A DNA stretch of 64,000 nt from Microvelia longipes (Eukaryota; Arthropoda; Insecta; Hemiptera; Veliidae): assembly GCA_018340805.1 (NCBI GenBank), contig JACMZG010000008.1:28493914-28557913 (forward strand), given 5' to 3'. Each line of letters starts with the position of its first letter. Positions within the stretch are counted from its first letter, which is position 1. This document shows positions 38,501-50,500 of the stretch, piece after piece. Both the position numbers and the translations under genes were made by a program. The notes beneath the pieces were generated by a model. The model saw only the letters and a program-made list of their open reading frames with translations. It was not told where the DNA came from and did not search any database.

Positions 38501-41500
38501 ATTAGTTATTGAGTGGCAAGTACTTATTTTCATGGCTACAAGTAACCTCTTAAACATTGTAGACAGTCCTTTGTAGCTTGGACTGTCACATCCCAGTAGA
38601 ATGAATCCACATGTTTCTCAAGTCCCTATCAACACCTACTACAGGCTCAGGAGTGGAGGAAATGAAAATAGATCCCGACCTGGCTTGCTGGTCAGCCTGC
38701 TGATTGCTCTCAACACCACACTATGGTTGTTCTAAAATGAATCGCTTTGGATTCCTGTTCAGTCAGTTGTCCTTTAAGTTTTTAAACTTAAACACTTAAT
38801 TGTTATAGATGACTTACTACTTACAAAATTATAAATTCTTTTAATTATACCTCGATTTTTTCAAACCTATCAACTGACATTTCTGAAATGTCAATTGTTT
38901 TACTACATTTTTCTTAGTAAATGACTGACTTACTACTTTGAGACCTACATTTCTTACTACTACCTTTATCTATATATCTAAGTGACTCGCTTCTTTCAGA
39001 CCTAATGTCTAACTGAGCTCAATTATCAACTTACATACATCAATCCATTATTTTGATATTTATCACCAACTAAACTAAATTTAAACTTAAATTTAATGTA
39101 CAAATAATTCCTAGTACTCTATCTTATCAGTTCCAACTATCTGAGTCAGATCTCTCTGATTCACTACATTTTGACAAAACTCCATCTGCATTACCTAAAT
39201 CTAAACAAATCTCTACTGAATTACTACCCTCTCTAATTGTCTCACTACTTACAATCATCTAATAAACAAGTAATATAGGTAAAGGAAAGAATATACATTG
39301 ATTTTAGAGTAATAATATTAGAATAGTTGACATGTTAGCATTAGTTCTAATAATATTAGAATAATGTTAGATAAGACAGAAGCTCATTAAAACTATAACA
39401 CAGATTTTTAATTATTTAATAACTTTAAGATAGGACCCATAAGGTAATCTTTAAACAATATTGCTTGACTTATTGAGCATATTTATCCATATTATATTAA
39501 ACCAGACCAAAGTTGTTTAACCAATGAGAATTTACAATAAATTTTTATAGTTCGTATTTTTCTGATTATAATGATATATAATATGTTATAGAATGTTTAT
39601 AAATTAGTTAAGACTAACTGATACTGTACACAAATTTTCGATTCAACCACTGATATTGATGCATTGCACATATTAGGCTATGCCTCATTTCATTTTCCTA
39701 GACTCTGCAAAAATATCACTCACTTAAAATTGAATTTAATTACAATCTAAGGCATGATAATATATATTAATGGATTGTTTTATTTAAAAGGCAAGTTGAT
39801 TCATCAAAATATTAATGGAAATGTTTGATGGATTTTTAGATGACATAGTTATGCATGTTTGTGAAGAAGATGGAAGAAAATTGATGATCTCTTAGCTGCG
39901 ACAGTAATCAGGATTGTGTTCTCTTGGATTGAGTATTTACTTCTTTTGAATTTAGTTCATTTTGACATTTATAAAGTATTTTAAAATATCCCTTTAATTC
40001 TAAATTATATTTTTAATTTTGTAATTATTTTTATAATAATGTCTAATGATGTGTATAATTATGGCATGGATCTTTGACAATCTCAGACTGGAACATCCTT
40101 ATAAATGTTATGTTGTTGTACTCTGCTTCGAAATAATTAATGTTGTTTCATTTAAAAATGTTGAATGAAAGACATATTATGTAATTTACTTTCAGATATT
40201 ACTTCTAATCTTCAATAAACTTAATTGGGTACTTTTCCAGATAATTTAAAGGCCAAAAAAAAATAAAAATGCGACCATGGGACTAGGGGGTTGATGGGGG
40301 GAAAATACTCTAAAAATTGATATAAAGTTCCATAGGCACCTTTTAGAGGTAAAATTATTTATGAAAAAAAAGGAAATATAATTTAATAATATAAAACAAG
40401 TCAGCCATTTCACAGCTCCAGCTCTTCATCGTAATGGAATAGGAGATCCTCTTGGAAATTGACGCCAAAGTCTTTGAATGACGTTAGCATGCTACTTGTT
40501 TGATGAAAATCTCTGTCATTAAACCTAAAAGTCAAAAACAAAAATTATAATAAATTAATATCATAATTGTCTTTTAAGTGAAAGATTATTGAAATATATT
40601 TAGTTTTTATGATATATTCAAGATGCAGAAAACGTGAAGTTCTGTAAAAAGCATTTATCTTAGATGAACAATTTTCAAATGTCAAAAAACAGTGATACAA
40701 ATATTTATAAATAGGCAGATTTAATAGATTAGGAAAAACTACTAAAATAACTAATTTATTTGTATATAATTAATAAAAAGAGAAGGAAACCACTTTGTAC
40801 CTCTTATAACCATAGATGAAGTTCCCGTCTGAATTTATTGAGAGTATCAAAAAGTGCGGTTCGTTTAACTGATTCATTTTATAATCTATTTTCAATAAAT
40901 AAGAAAAAAAAGAAAAAACTTTGGAAAAATATTAATGAAAAGTGACAGTGACATGTAAAATAGAAATGTACTTGGAAACATATTTTGTATTAAATATAAA
41001 AAAGACTTTTCATAAGTATTGTAACGCTTAAAAATTGAAACAAGAAAGAGAAAAGAATAAAATGATCGAGAACGGGATACCTCAGAGCTTTTTGTCTCTG
41101 TAATTATTAAGTTCACACATTATTGGCATCAATTCGCTCTCTTATTTAATCTTTATAAAAAAAGCAACATGTAAGGTCAGTAGTATTTTCGATTGCTTAT
41201 GACAAAACCAATACACTTTGTATTAGTTTATTAGAGACAATTAAACTGAAGAAGAATTAACCTTTTTTTCCAGACTAGATGACACCTTTTAATCTATTAT
41301 ACATTAGGGGACGCCTAAACTGAAAAGGTCCTATAGCTCTTTTCCAGATTAGATGAACCTTTCGAATATATTTATTAAAATTGAGGAGCTAGATGGAAAG
41401 AATTTTCCTATAGCCTCATTTCCTAGATGACACCTATTAATTCTATTAAACATTGAAGGGGGCAAACCTAAATGGAAAAGGGATCCCTATAGCCTCTTTC

Positions 41501-44500
41501 CGATTAGGTGACACCTTTCAATCTATATAACATTGAGGGGACACCCTCTGCAAAAGATCCCTATAGCTCTTTTCTAGATTAGTTGACACCTTTTTAAGCT
41601 ATGAAACTTGTGGGTAACTGGAAGGATCTATAGCCTCTTTTCCAGATTTAAGTGACACCTTTTAAGTATTGAAACATTGTGGGGGTCACTTAGGGACTGG
41701 GAAAAATGATTTTTTTGAAAGGTTTTCCAGTGTTTATCCCCCATTAAATTCAGTCCTGAAGATGAATGAAGGAAAATGTATCCTTCCAGTGACCCATAAA
41801 TATCCGCATGATTGCAAATTAATTATATCCATTTTATAATTAATTAATGTTCAAAAGTAAATAACACAAGTGGACACCTAAACTATCTATTTACCATATG
41901 GACACCAAAAGTAGTTTAGATGACCCCAAGGACACCTAATGAAGAGTTGCCTTAATTGAATGGACGTCAGTGAATTCTTGCATTTCAGAAGAGTTGGACA
42001 GTATGTTTGTTTGTGTGTTTGTTTATATGTGTCATGATTACTGCTGTAAAAATTGACTGATTTTGATTAAAATTTGTATACAAGTAGAATTAACTATTTG
42101 TCAGAGCTGCATAATTTTTGGTAAAATTGTAACAAATAAATAAGAAGAGGAACCAAATGATGACTAAATTAGAGTGAAAAAATAGTTTTAAAGCTCTTAA
42201 AGATTAGAAAAAGGAAATATATGTTGCATGTTCAAAATTTTTAAAATATTAACGAATATAAAGAATGGGGAACATTTAAAATGGGTTCAGGGTGTCTCAA
42301 AACTTTTTCTCATCACATCGAATTCACTATACGCATCCTCCCTACTTCAACTCGCTTCGCTCTTCCTCAGAATATACAAGTTGTTTAATTTAAACTGCAA
42401 CACATCTTCTGATGAGCTTTGCTTGTCTTCAGATAGTAAATTCATCTGTTTCATTCCCAGCCATCACCCAACCATGCACTGACCACACTTGATGCTGCTC
42501 AACTTTTATGATCCTTTTATGATTTTTTTGACTAAAAAATGGTTGTACCTCAACTTCTGCTTAAGGTAAAATTGTTAGTTGTGTGGTGTTTGAAAGCTTA
42601 AACTTAATCCTTTTACATATATTCTACATAAATTTGGATAACTATTTGCAAGTTTCAATTATGAGTAAATATATGAAAAAAACATAGACTTCTTACATTT
42701 CTCAAAGATAATGGAGTTCTCAGTGAAATCCAGTTTGGTTTTAGAAATAATCATAACACTAGCAATGCCCTTGAAAAAATGACTGATTTCATCCTTAAAG
42801 CAATGGAGAATAGAGAAGAAGTTACGGCTAAAGCATTTGATTGAAGCTAAAGCATTTGACATTCTATATAAGAAATCGGCTTGTTATGGTCTGCAAGGAC
42901 TTATTCTAATGATTTTAATAAGTTATCTAGCTGTTGAGAACAAGTTATTCATTACAACAATAGCTTTTGTACGAGAAGATAAGTCAAGTATGGTGTACCA
43001 CAAGGTTAAATCTTGACCTACCTATCTTCATCTTTTTTTGTATTCTATTTGCAGATGGCTCCACATTCTTTTTGAAAGCAGTTAAAATATAGCCAACTTA
43101 TGAATACAGACATTGGTCCTAAATGCTTTACAGTGGTTCCTAGCCCATTGTCTGACTCTCAATAAGGATAAAACTCAAACCCTAACGTTCTCACTCAGAG
43201 AAAAGCAAAGAGATGAAACTAATATTACTGTCTAAAACTTTAACTATTTTTAGGTGACAGAAAAAACTAAAGAAGAGCGGACTGTTGTACATTTAGCCAT
43301 TAGAAAGAAGTATGGTTCCAAAGTCATTAGTAATACTAAGGAAGTAGACGATAAAAAATTTATTGACATAAGGAAAAAAGTTAAGCAGGAAGGTAAGACA
43401 CTTTTGTTATTTGGATTAATAGCCCTACGTTCCTCTTCTTGATCAATCTTGTATTTAGTTTAAATATAGTCAGGTTAACCTAGTACAAAAACATTTTTTC
43501 CTTTGATCTATAGTTTCTTATTCATAGTTCAATACTTAACAATTTTTAATAGTTACTTTTTCTTCTCGATTGATGAATAAAGCTAAAAGTCCTGTGACAT
43601 TGTTAAACTATTTTTTAACTTATTAAGATCTTAGGTTTTTAGTACTAAGTGAAGATGCCAATCGAGAAATTAATTTTTTATGAGGATCCTAATGTACAAT
43701 TTTATCATTCTTAATTTAGGTTCAAATTGAATTTATTTTGTTACTTATTTGTTATGTACTCTTCTTGTTGTTCACACCTCACCCCTTGCTTTGAGATTAT
43801 TTTATTTGAAATTTTTTACTTTACTAATTCTTTACTATTCTTTACTAATTGAAATACTTGTATTTCTAGCTCGTAGTGATTGGCCAAAAACCAGGGGTGA
43901 TTATTTACACTGTGTTTTGTACAAGGTAAACAAAGACACTTCTGAACTGATTCAGTTGCTAGCTGATAAATTGAAGTAAGTTTTGTAATATTATTGTTTA
44001 TTTTTTAAAAGATACGTAGTAGTAAGGTAAACTAAAATAAATAAGGATAAATAATAAAATATTTTATTTTTCCTATATATTTATAGAACTACTGAAACCC
44101 TAAACTTCCCATAATCAGTTATGTTGAGCCAACAAAGTAATTTTTGATTGGAATTTTGTATTAATTAATGGTCTGCCTCCCACTATGGTAATAGTAGATT
44201 ATGTAACCTTGCAGCAAAGAGGCAATAAAAGTGTTTATTTTATTGATGAGTGATAGCGAGTTCACAATTGATTTCCAAACCAATAAAATACTCTACTGCA
44301 GTATTGCATCTACTATTTAGAGTTTTATCTGATNNNNNNNNNNACAATAGCTTTTGTACGAGAAGATAAGTCAAGTATGGTGTACCACAAGGTTAAATCT
44401 TGACCTACCTATCTTCATCTTTTTTTGTATTCTATTTGCAGATGGCTCCACATTCTTTTTGAAAGCAGTTAAAATATAGCCAACTTATGAATACAGACAT

Positions 44501-47500
44501 TGGTCCTAAATGCTTTACAGTGGTTCCTAGCCCATTGTCTGACTCTCAATAAGGATAAAACTCAAACCCTAACGTTCTCACTCAGAGAAAAGCAAAGAGA
44601 TGAAACTAATATTACTGTCTAAAACTTTAACTATTTTTAGGTGACAGAAAAAACTAAAGAAGAGCGGACTGTTGTACATTTAGCCATTAGAAAGAAGTAT
44701 GGTTCCAAAGTCATTAGTAATACTAAGGAAGTAGACGATAAAAAATTTATTGACATAAGGAAAAAAGTTAAGCAGGAAGGTAAGACACTTTTGTTATTTG
44801 GATTAATAGCCCTACGTTCCTCTTCTTGATCAATCTTGTATTTAGTTTAAATATAGTCAGGTTAACCTAGTACAAAAACATTTTTTCCTTTGATCTATAG
44901 TTTCTTATTCATAGTTCAATACTTAACAATTTTTAATAGTTACTTTTTCTTCTCGATTGATGAATAAAGCTAAAAGTCCTGTGACATTGTTAAACTATTT
45001 TTTAACTTATTAAGATCTTAGGTTTTTAGTACTAAGTGAAGATGCCAATCGAGAAATTAATTTTTTATGAGGATCCTAATGTACAATTTTATCATTCTTA
45101 ATTTAGGTTCAAATTGAATTTATTTTGTTACTTATTTGTTATGTACTCTTCTTGTTGTTCACACCTCACCCCTTGCTTTGAGATTATTTTATTTGAAATT
45201 TTTTACTTTACTAATTCTTTACTATTCTTTACTAATTGAAATACTTGTATTTCTAGCTCGTAGTGATTGGCCAAAAACCAGGGGTGATTATTTACACTGT
45301 GTTTTGTACAAGGTAAACAAAGACACTTCTGAACTGATTCAGTTGCTAGCTGATAAATTGAAGTAAGTTTTGTAATATTATTGTTTATTTTTTAAAAGAT
45401 ACGTAGTAGTAAGGTAAACTAAAATAAATAAGGATAAATAATAAAATATTTTATTTTTCCTATATATTTATAGAACTACTGAAACCCTAAACTTCCCATA
45501 ATCAGTTATGTTGAGCCAACAAAGTAATTTTTGATTGGAATTTTGTATTAATTAATGGTCTGCCTCCCACTATGGTAAAGTAGATAGTAACTTGGCAAGA
45601 GGCAATAAAGTGTTTTTTTATTGATGAGTGATAGCGGTTCACAATTCATTCAAACCATACAATACTCTACTGCAGTATTGCATTACTATTTAGAGGTTTA
45701 TCTGATTGACGTAAAGACTAAATTAAATCTCAGACCCTTTTTGCCATGCAGATTTTGCTGCTGAGTCGCAAAAGTATATATTTCACCTTAGTAGATGAAA
45801 AATAATATCAATTGCTTATTATAAAATGCACTGCAAAAAACAAAATGTATTATGATGTATACATTATAATGTATCTTACCATCACTATCTGGACTTACTT
45901 TGCTCATCCTCGATAATAAATCCAATGTAGCAGAGCGTCTAGGACTCTTTTTCTTGTCTCAGACAGTATACATTCATTTTATTCCAGGTAGTCACCCAGC
46001 CAGACTCTGACCTCACTTGATGTTGCTTAATTATTATGATCCAACCAAACCAATATTGCAAGTCAGTATTGAAACAAAGCTAGTATTCTTTTTTTTTAAT
46101 ATTTTATTACTTATTTATTTTTAGTACTTATTTACATAAAGAAATACGTGTGTACCAAATTTTGACTCAATTGGATATTTTCCATTAAAAAAAATTAAAG
46201 TTATTTGAGAAAAAATGTTCTTATGCTAATAATGAGTGAAACTTAACACATATTTGGCATATTTAACACCTTATTAGCATAATTTTATGAAATTTTTCTA
46301 TATATTTATTTTTCATTTCATTGCAGACAAAATAATTCTAATGGTTTGGCTGGAAGAAAGATAAAGGGGAGGAAGACTACTCAAGAAGGAGTTTCAAAAG
46401 AAAAACTGCTGAAGCTGTGTGGGGATTAGGTAAGAATGTTTGTCTTTTGGAAATTTTCATATCAAAGAAGGATTTCAGCTGGGTGAAATAAAGGCAATAG
46501 ATTTTAAAATTGCAATTAGGTATAAATATTTTATATTTTTGGTTTTGTGAATTATTCTTATCTCTTTGGTGCTCAAATATACCTTGATATAACAGTGGCA
46601 GTCTTATTGAGCTATTGAATAATTAGAGGTCAGTTCCAACTTCCTCATTTTTTTAGATATTGTTCTTATTTCAAAGAGAAAATTAACTGTTATTTAATAC
46701 CACATGTATTAAAGCAACGTGTACAAAAAACAACTTCGGATATGTACAGTATGTGTGATGTATAAATTGGTCTATATCAATCAAACAAGAGGTATTAATT
46801 ATTTACTATTGTAAATGATTATTCTTACTTGCTATTAATAATTTATTTGTAAATTAATAACTTTTAAAAACATTAAAATTTACATAATATAACATTTTGA
46901 ATATGTTTTATCTGGCTGGATGCAAATGAATGTTTTAAACTCTGATTCAAACTCAACTAAAAAAATCCTTATTCTTCACAATATCATAAAAATTAGACAT
47001 TAATATCAAAAAATTTTTAAATAAAATTGTTAATAATTTTTTTTTTAATAACATACTAATTAAATATAATAATAAATTAGTTAATAATTATTTATTTTTA
47101 ACATAACTAAATATTAATTTAAAATAAAATAACAGTAAAAAAAAATATTAAAAATACGAACAATCCCACAAGTTGAAACTAAGCACGGGGGTTTATAACA
47201 AGAAAATAGAATCCTCCAACTAAAAAGGTTTTTGCAAAAAAACAATAAAAGAACAAAAAAAGAAAACTTAATTTAAAAAAACTTGATTTAGATCATGTTC
47301 ATAGAGAAATGCTCTATCTGAAAAATGGAAAAAACATTTAATCAGATATTATTAACAATTACTATTGCCTCACTGCCCTTATCTATAAAAAATCCACTGC
47401 ATTGATTGCTTTTTCAACCATGGTATAAAAATATTAGATTATGTAACTAGGCTGTAAAATGATATTTGATTGCTGTAGAAATTTGTTTATTGACTCAATT

Positions 47501-50500
47501 CGCTTATTAATTTCTAAAGCAATTAAATTCTTTACAGCCATGTTGCATGTACTATTAAACTAAATGTTTTACTTTATTTTCTTTATTTACCAATTTCAGG
47601 CTTTAAAGTAAAATTTTACTGCCACCCTCAAAAGAAACATTTGTCTATTTTTAGTACTTTTATCTGAACTATCCTGAATATATCCTTTAATTATTGCTAA
47701 TCAATGTGACTCTTTATTTATTTTCAGGAATGTATGCTTCAATGATATTATGATGATATTTAAATTCTTTAAAAGAAAATGGCTTTATTAATTATTTTGG
47801 ACTGCAAAGATTTGGTAGCAATGCTCAAGTACCTACCTATGCTGTTGGTAAAGCTCTTTTAGCATCTGATTGGAAGTCAGTGAGTATGTCTTCCTTAAAG
47901 CTTTGTGATGATTTTATGTAAACAAATCAAACATGTAACAGGTCAACACAAAATTTAATTTATCTTAATTTTATTTATTAGGTTATCTTAATTTAAAATG
48001 TTTATGTGCCAAAATCCAGAAACAATTAAGTGGTAATGCTACTGCTCCAGGTTATGAATCATGGACAGATATTTAAGCAGAAATAAATTCTACTGCAAGA
48101 GCACCATTTAAAAGGAAATTCCCCTGGCTTGTGGACCTCCTTGTTAAAATTATTTGGTTTTTAACAAGTACATAACATTATTTTACTAAACAAAACTAAA
48201 ATGAAAAAAATCTTCAATAATATTTACCGTCCCTTCCAAGACTCAAACCCGGGTCTCTTGATCTGTAGTCTGGCACCTTAATCCCTCGGCTACCATGAAA
48301 GATAGAATAATCACTCCCAGTACTTAATATAAGTAATATAGGAGGTAGGAAACCAAAAGTTAAAAAAACACTTCAAACAAAAAATGTTTTAGCTCATCCC
48401 TAATTCTTAAATCTGTTGAATAAATATTATTATTTGTTCTTATTTATTTTTTTTAATTTTCATTTGTATTTTTTTTAGTTATTATTTAATTGATTAATCC
48501 ATTTTTGTAGGCAATTGATTTGATTTTGAAACCAAGAGTCAATTTTAAGGGGAGGAGAGAGTTGATTCTAGCCCAAGAGAGTTGGATGAAGGACAGAGAT
48601 GCAGCAGCTGCTGTTAGGTGGATACCAAAATTTGATAACTCTCTTGAAGCTAAAGTTTTGAGAACTTTAAAATCTCAAGGAAACACTGCATATCTCAACG
48701 CTCTTCTGGCTGTAAGTTGTTGAACATTAAGAACTCATTACCACTGCTAATAATGTGATCTATATTTTTTGAATCAGGAGGAATGGAATCAATCCCTCTG
48801 ACTTCCCCCATTACTCCTGCCATCTAAACAATTTCAAGCCTCATTTTTAAGAACTAATCTAAATAGCAGTGGTCTTAACATTACAAAGAGACTAATAATT
48901 AGGGGTACAGCACCGATTAACACAGTGATAAGGGTTCTGGAAGTGAGACAGTTTCCATAGGTGCCGTAACTGTACTTACCCTACTATAGTCTCCCTAGAG
49001 AGAGACTAGATACTCCCCACCCATCTACAACTCCTATTGTAGCATGCTCTCTACTAACGGTGGACATTTTTCAGTGATGCCACATTAAACCACTTTATTC
49101 AACACTAACAATTAAAAAATTCATACAATAGATAATAATTAAAATTTATTTTAAATTAATTTTACTTTATTTAAAACAAAATAGTCAAAAAATAATGTAA
49201 TATTTACGTGAAATTGTAATTATTAAGAAAAATAAAAAAATGACGTCACCAATGTACAGTTACGGCACCTAGCTACCCAAGGAATGATAAGAGCTGTTGT
49301 ATCCTCCCTCTAACAAGTATTAGTCTCTTTGTAACATTAATAATTCTATATGTATTACGCTCTCTGACAATATGTCACACATAAAAAAATATTATGATGA
49401 TAAAAATTTACTGGCTGTCAATGTTTGAAAATTCAAAAATTGATATTTTCTAAACAGCGATAGCCACATATATGATTGGTCTCTTGATAGGTCTCTTACT
49501 ATTCAGAAAACTTCAATACATCATTAGAAACTCTTATTATCAAACAATTTTTTTTGTTATTTATGATGTGTTTTTTTAAGATTTAAGTGATGTCATACAC
49601 CCTTTAGAATTAATTCGAAAGTCTAATCAGTTCTTGCTCTCATTGGACTTGATTTGCATTTAATTGAAATTGGATGAGCCATTTTTAGCTTTAATGTGCT
49701 TACTTGGAATGTGTACATACATACATACAGACACTAATTTTTACTTTCCTCATTTATACCTTAGGTATATAGGAAAAGTATTTTTTTATATAAAAACCGA
49801 AACCGGATTGTCACCAGAATTATTGGTTTCAGGTGTTTTAAAGACCTTCTAAGTGGTTTTCACAAAGTTGTCTGTGTGTGTCTGTTATTATCGTAGCTCC
49901 CAGTGTATTTATGCAAAAGATTTGAAACTTCCTACTAAAATCAATCTAATTGTGCTATCTTGTTTTAACCCACAGTAGTGACTCAGCAATAATTTTGAAA
50001 AATCATAAAACACAGAAAAATAATTTCATTAGATTGAAATTTAGCACACATGTAGCCATGTATAAGACTTACATATGTGCCAATTTTTTACTCATTATTA
50101 GCATTAGTTCAATTTGTATTGAATGACTTGTACGTTTTTAAAAAAATTGGGAAACAATCCAATTGAGTTGAAATTCAGTTCAAGTGTATACCTTTATGTA
50201 ATTAATAATTACAATAAGATTCATTTCAGTAGGACAAGTATAGCCATGATTTTTGTTGGATCATAAAAGTTAAGCAGCATTGAGTGTAGTCAGTGCCTGG
50301 ATAGGTGAGCGCTGAGAATGAAATGGGTACATTTACTAACTGAGGAAGAATGAAGTGAGTCCGAAGATGACTTGCAGTATAAATTTAACGACTCTTATAT
50401 TCTGAGGACGAGCGAAGCGAGTCTAAATTAGGGAGGATGCGTAGTAATGATAAGGAATAGTTCCGAAGTACCCCGTGCCCGATTTTTTTATTTTTGGAAT

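Larger units (their letters stand above)
42957..44333 (+). repeat. Duplicated block, copy 1 (left of the N gap)
   Basis: About 1.38 kb is nearly identical to 44344-45706, offset by 1387 bp. The two copies agree almost everywhere except over the last ~130 bp, where several small indels differ. It carries PUS7-like exons 4 and 5. Confidence 0.95.
44344..45706 (+). repeat. Duplicated block, copy 2 (right of the N gap)
   Basis: It repeats 42957 onward with the same RT fragment end, intron and exons 4-5. Exon copies are at 44641-44779 and 45257-45362. Near 45578-45700 it shows deletions against copy 1 (AAAGTAGATAGTAACTTGGC against AATAGTAGATTATGTAACCT), typical of unpolished sequence. Confidence 0.93.

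Noticed and set aside
41082..41084. Selenocysteine TGA codon
   Set aside because: No SECIS-like structure was noticed and the surrounding protein is not a known selenoprotein; a nonsense change or 5' UTR is simpler.
43254..45362. True tandem exon duplication with alternative splicing
   Set aside because: The copies flank an N gap, are nearly identical including introns, and using both would break the frame.
50252..50322. Genuine 5S rRNA gene
   Set aside because: The 5' third is missing and the core is mutated differently in every copy, so it is a repeat derived from 5S rRNA.
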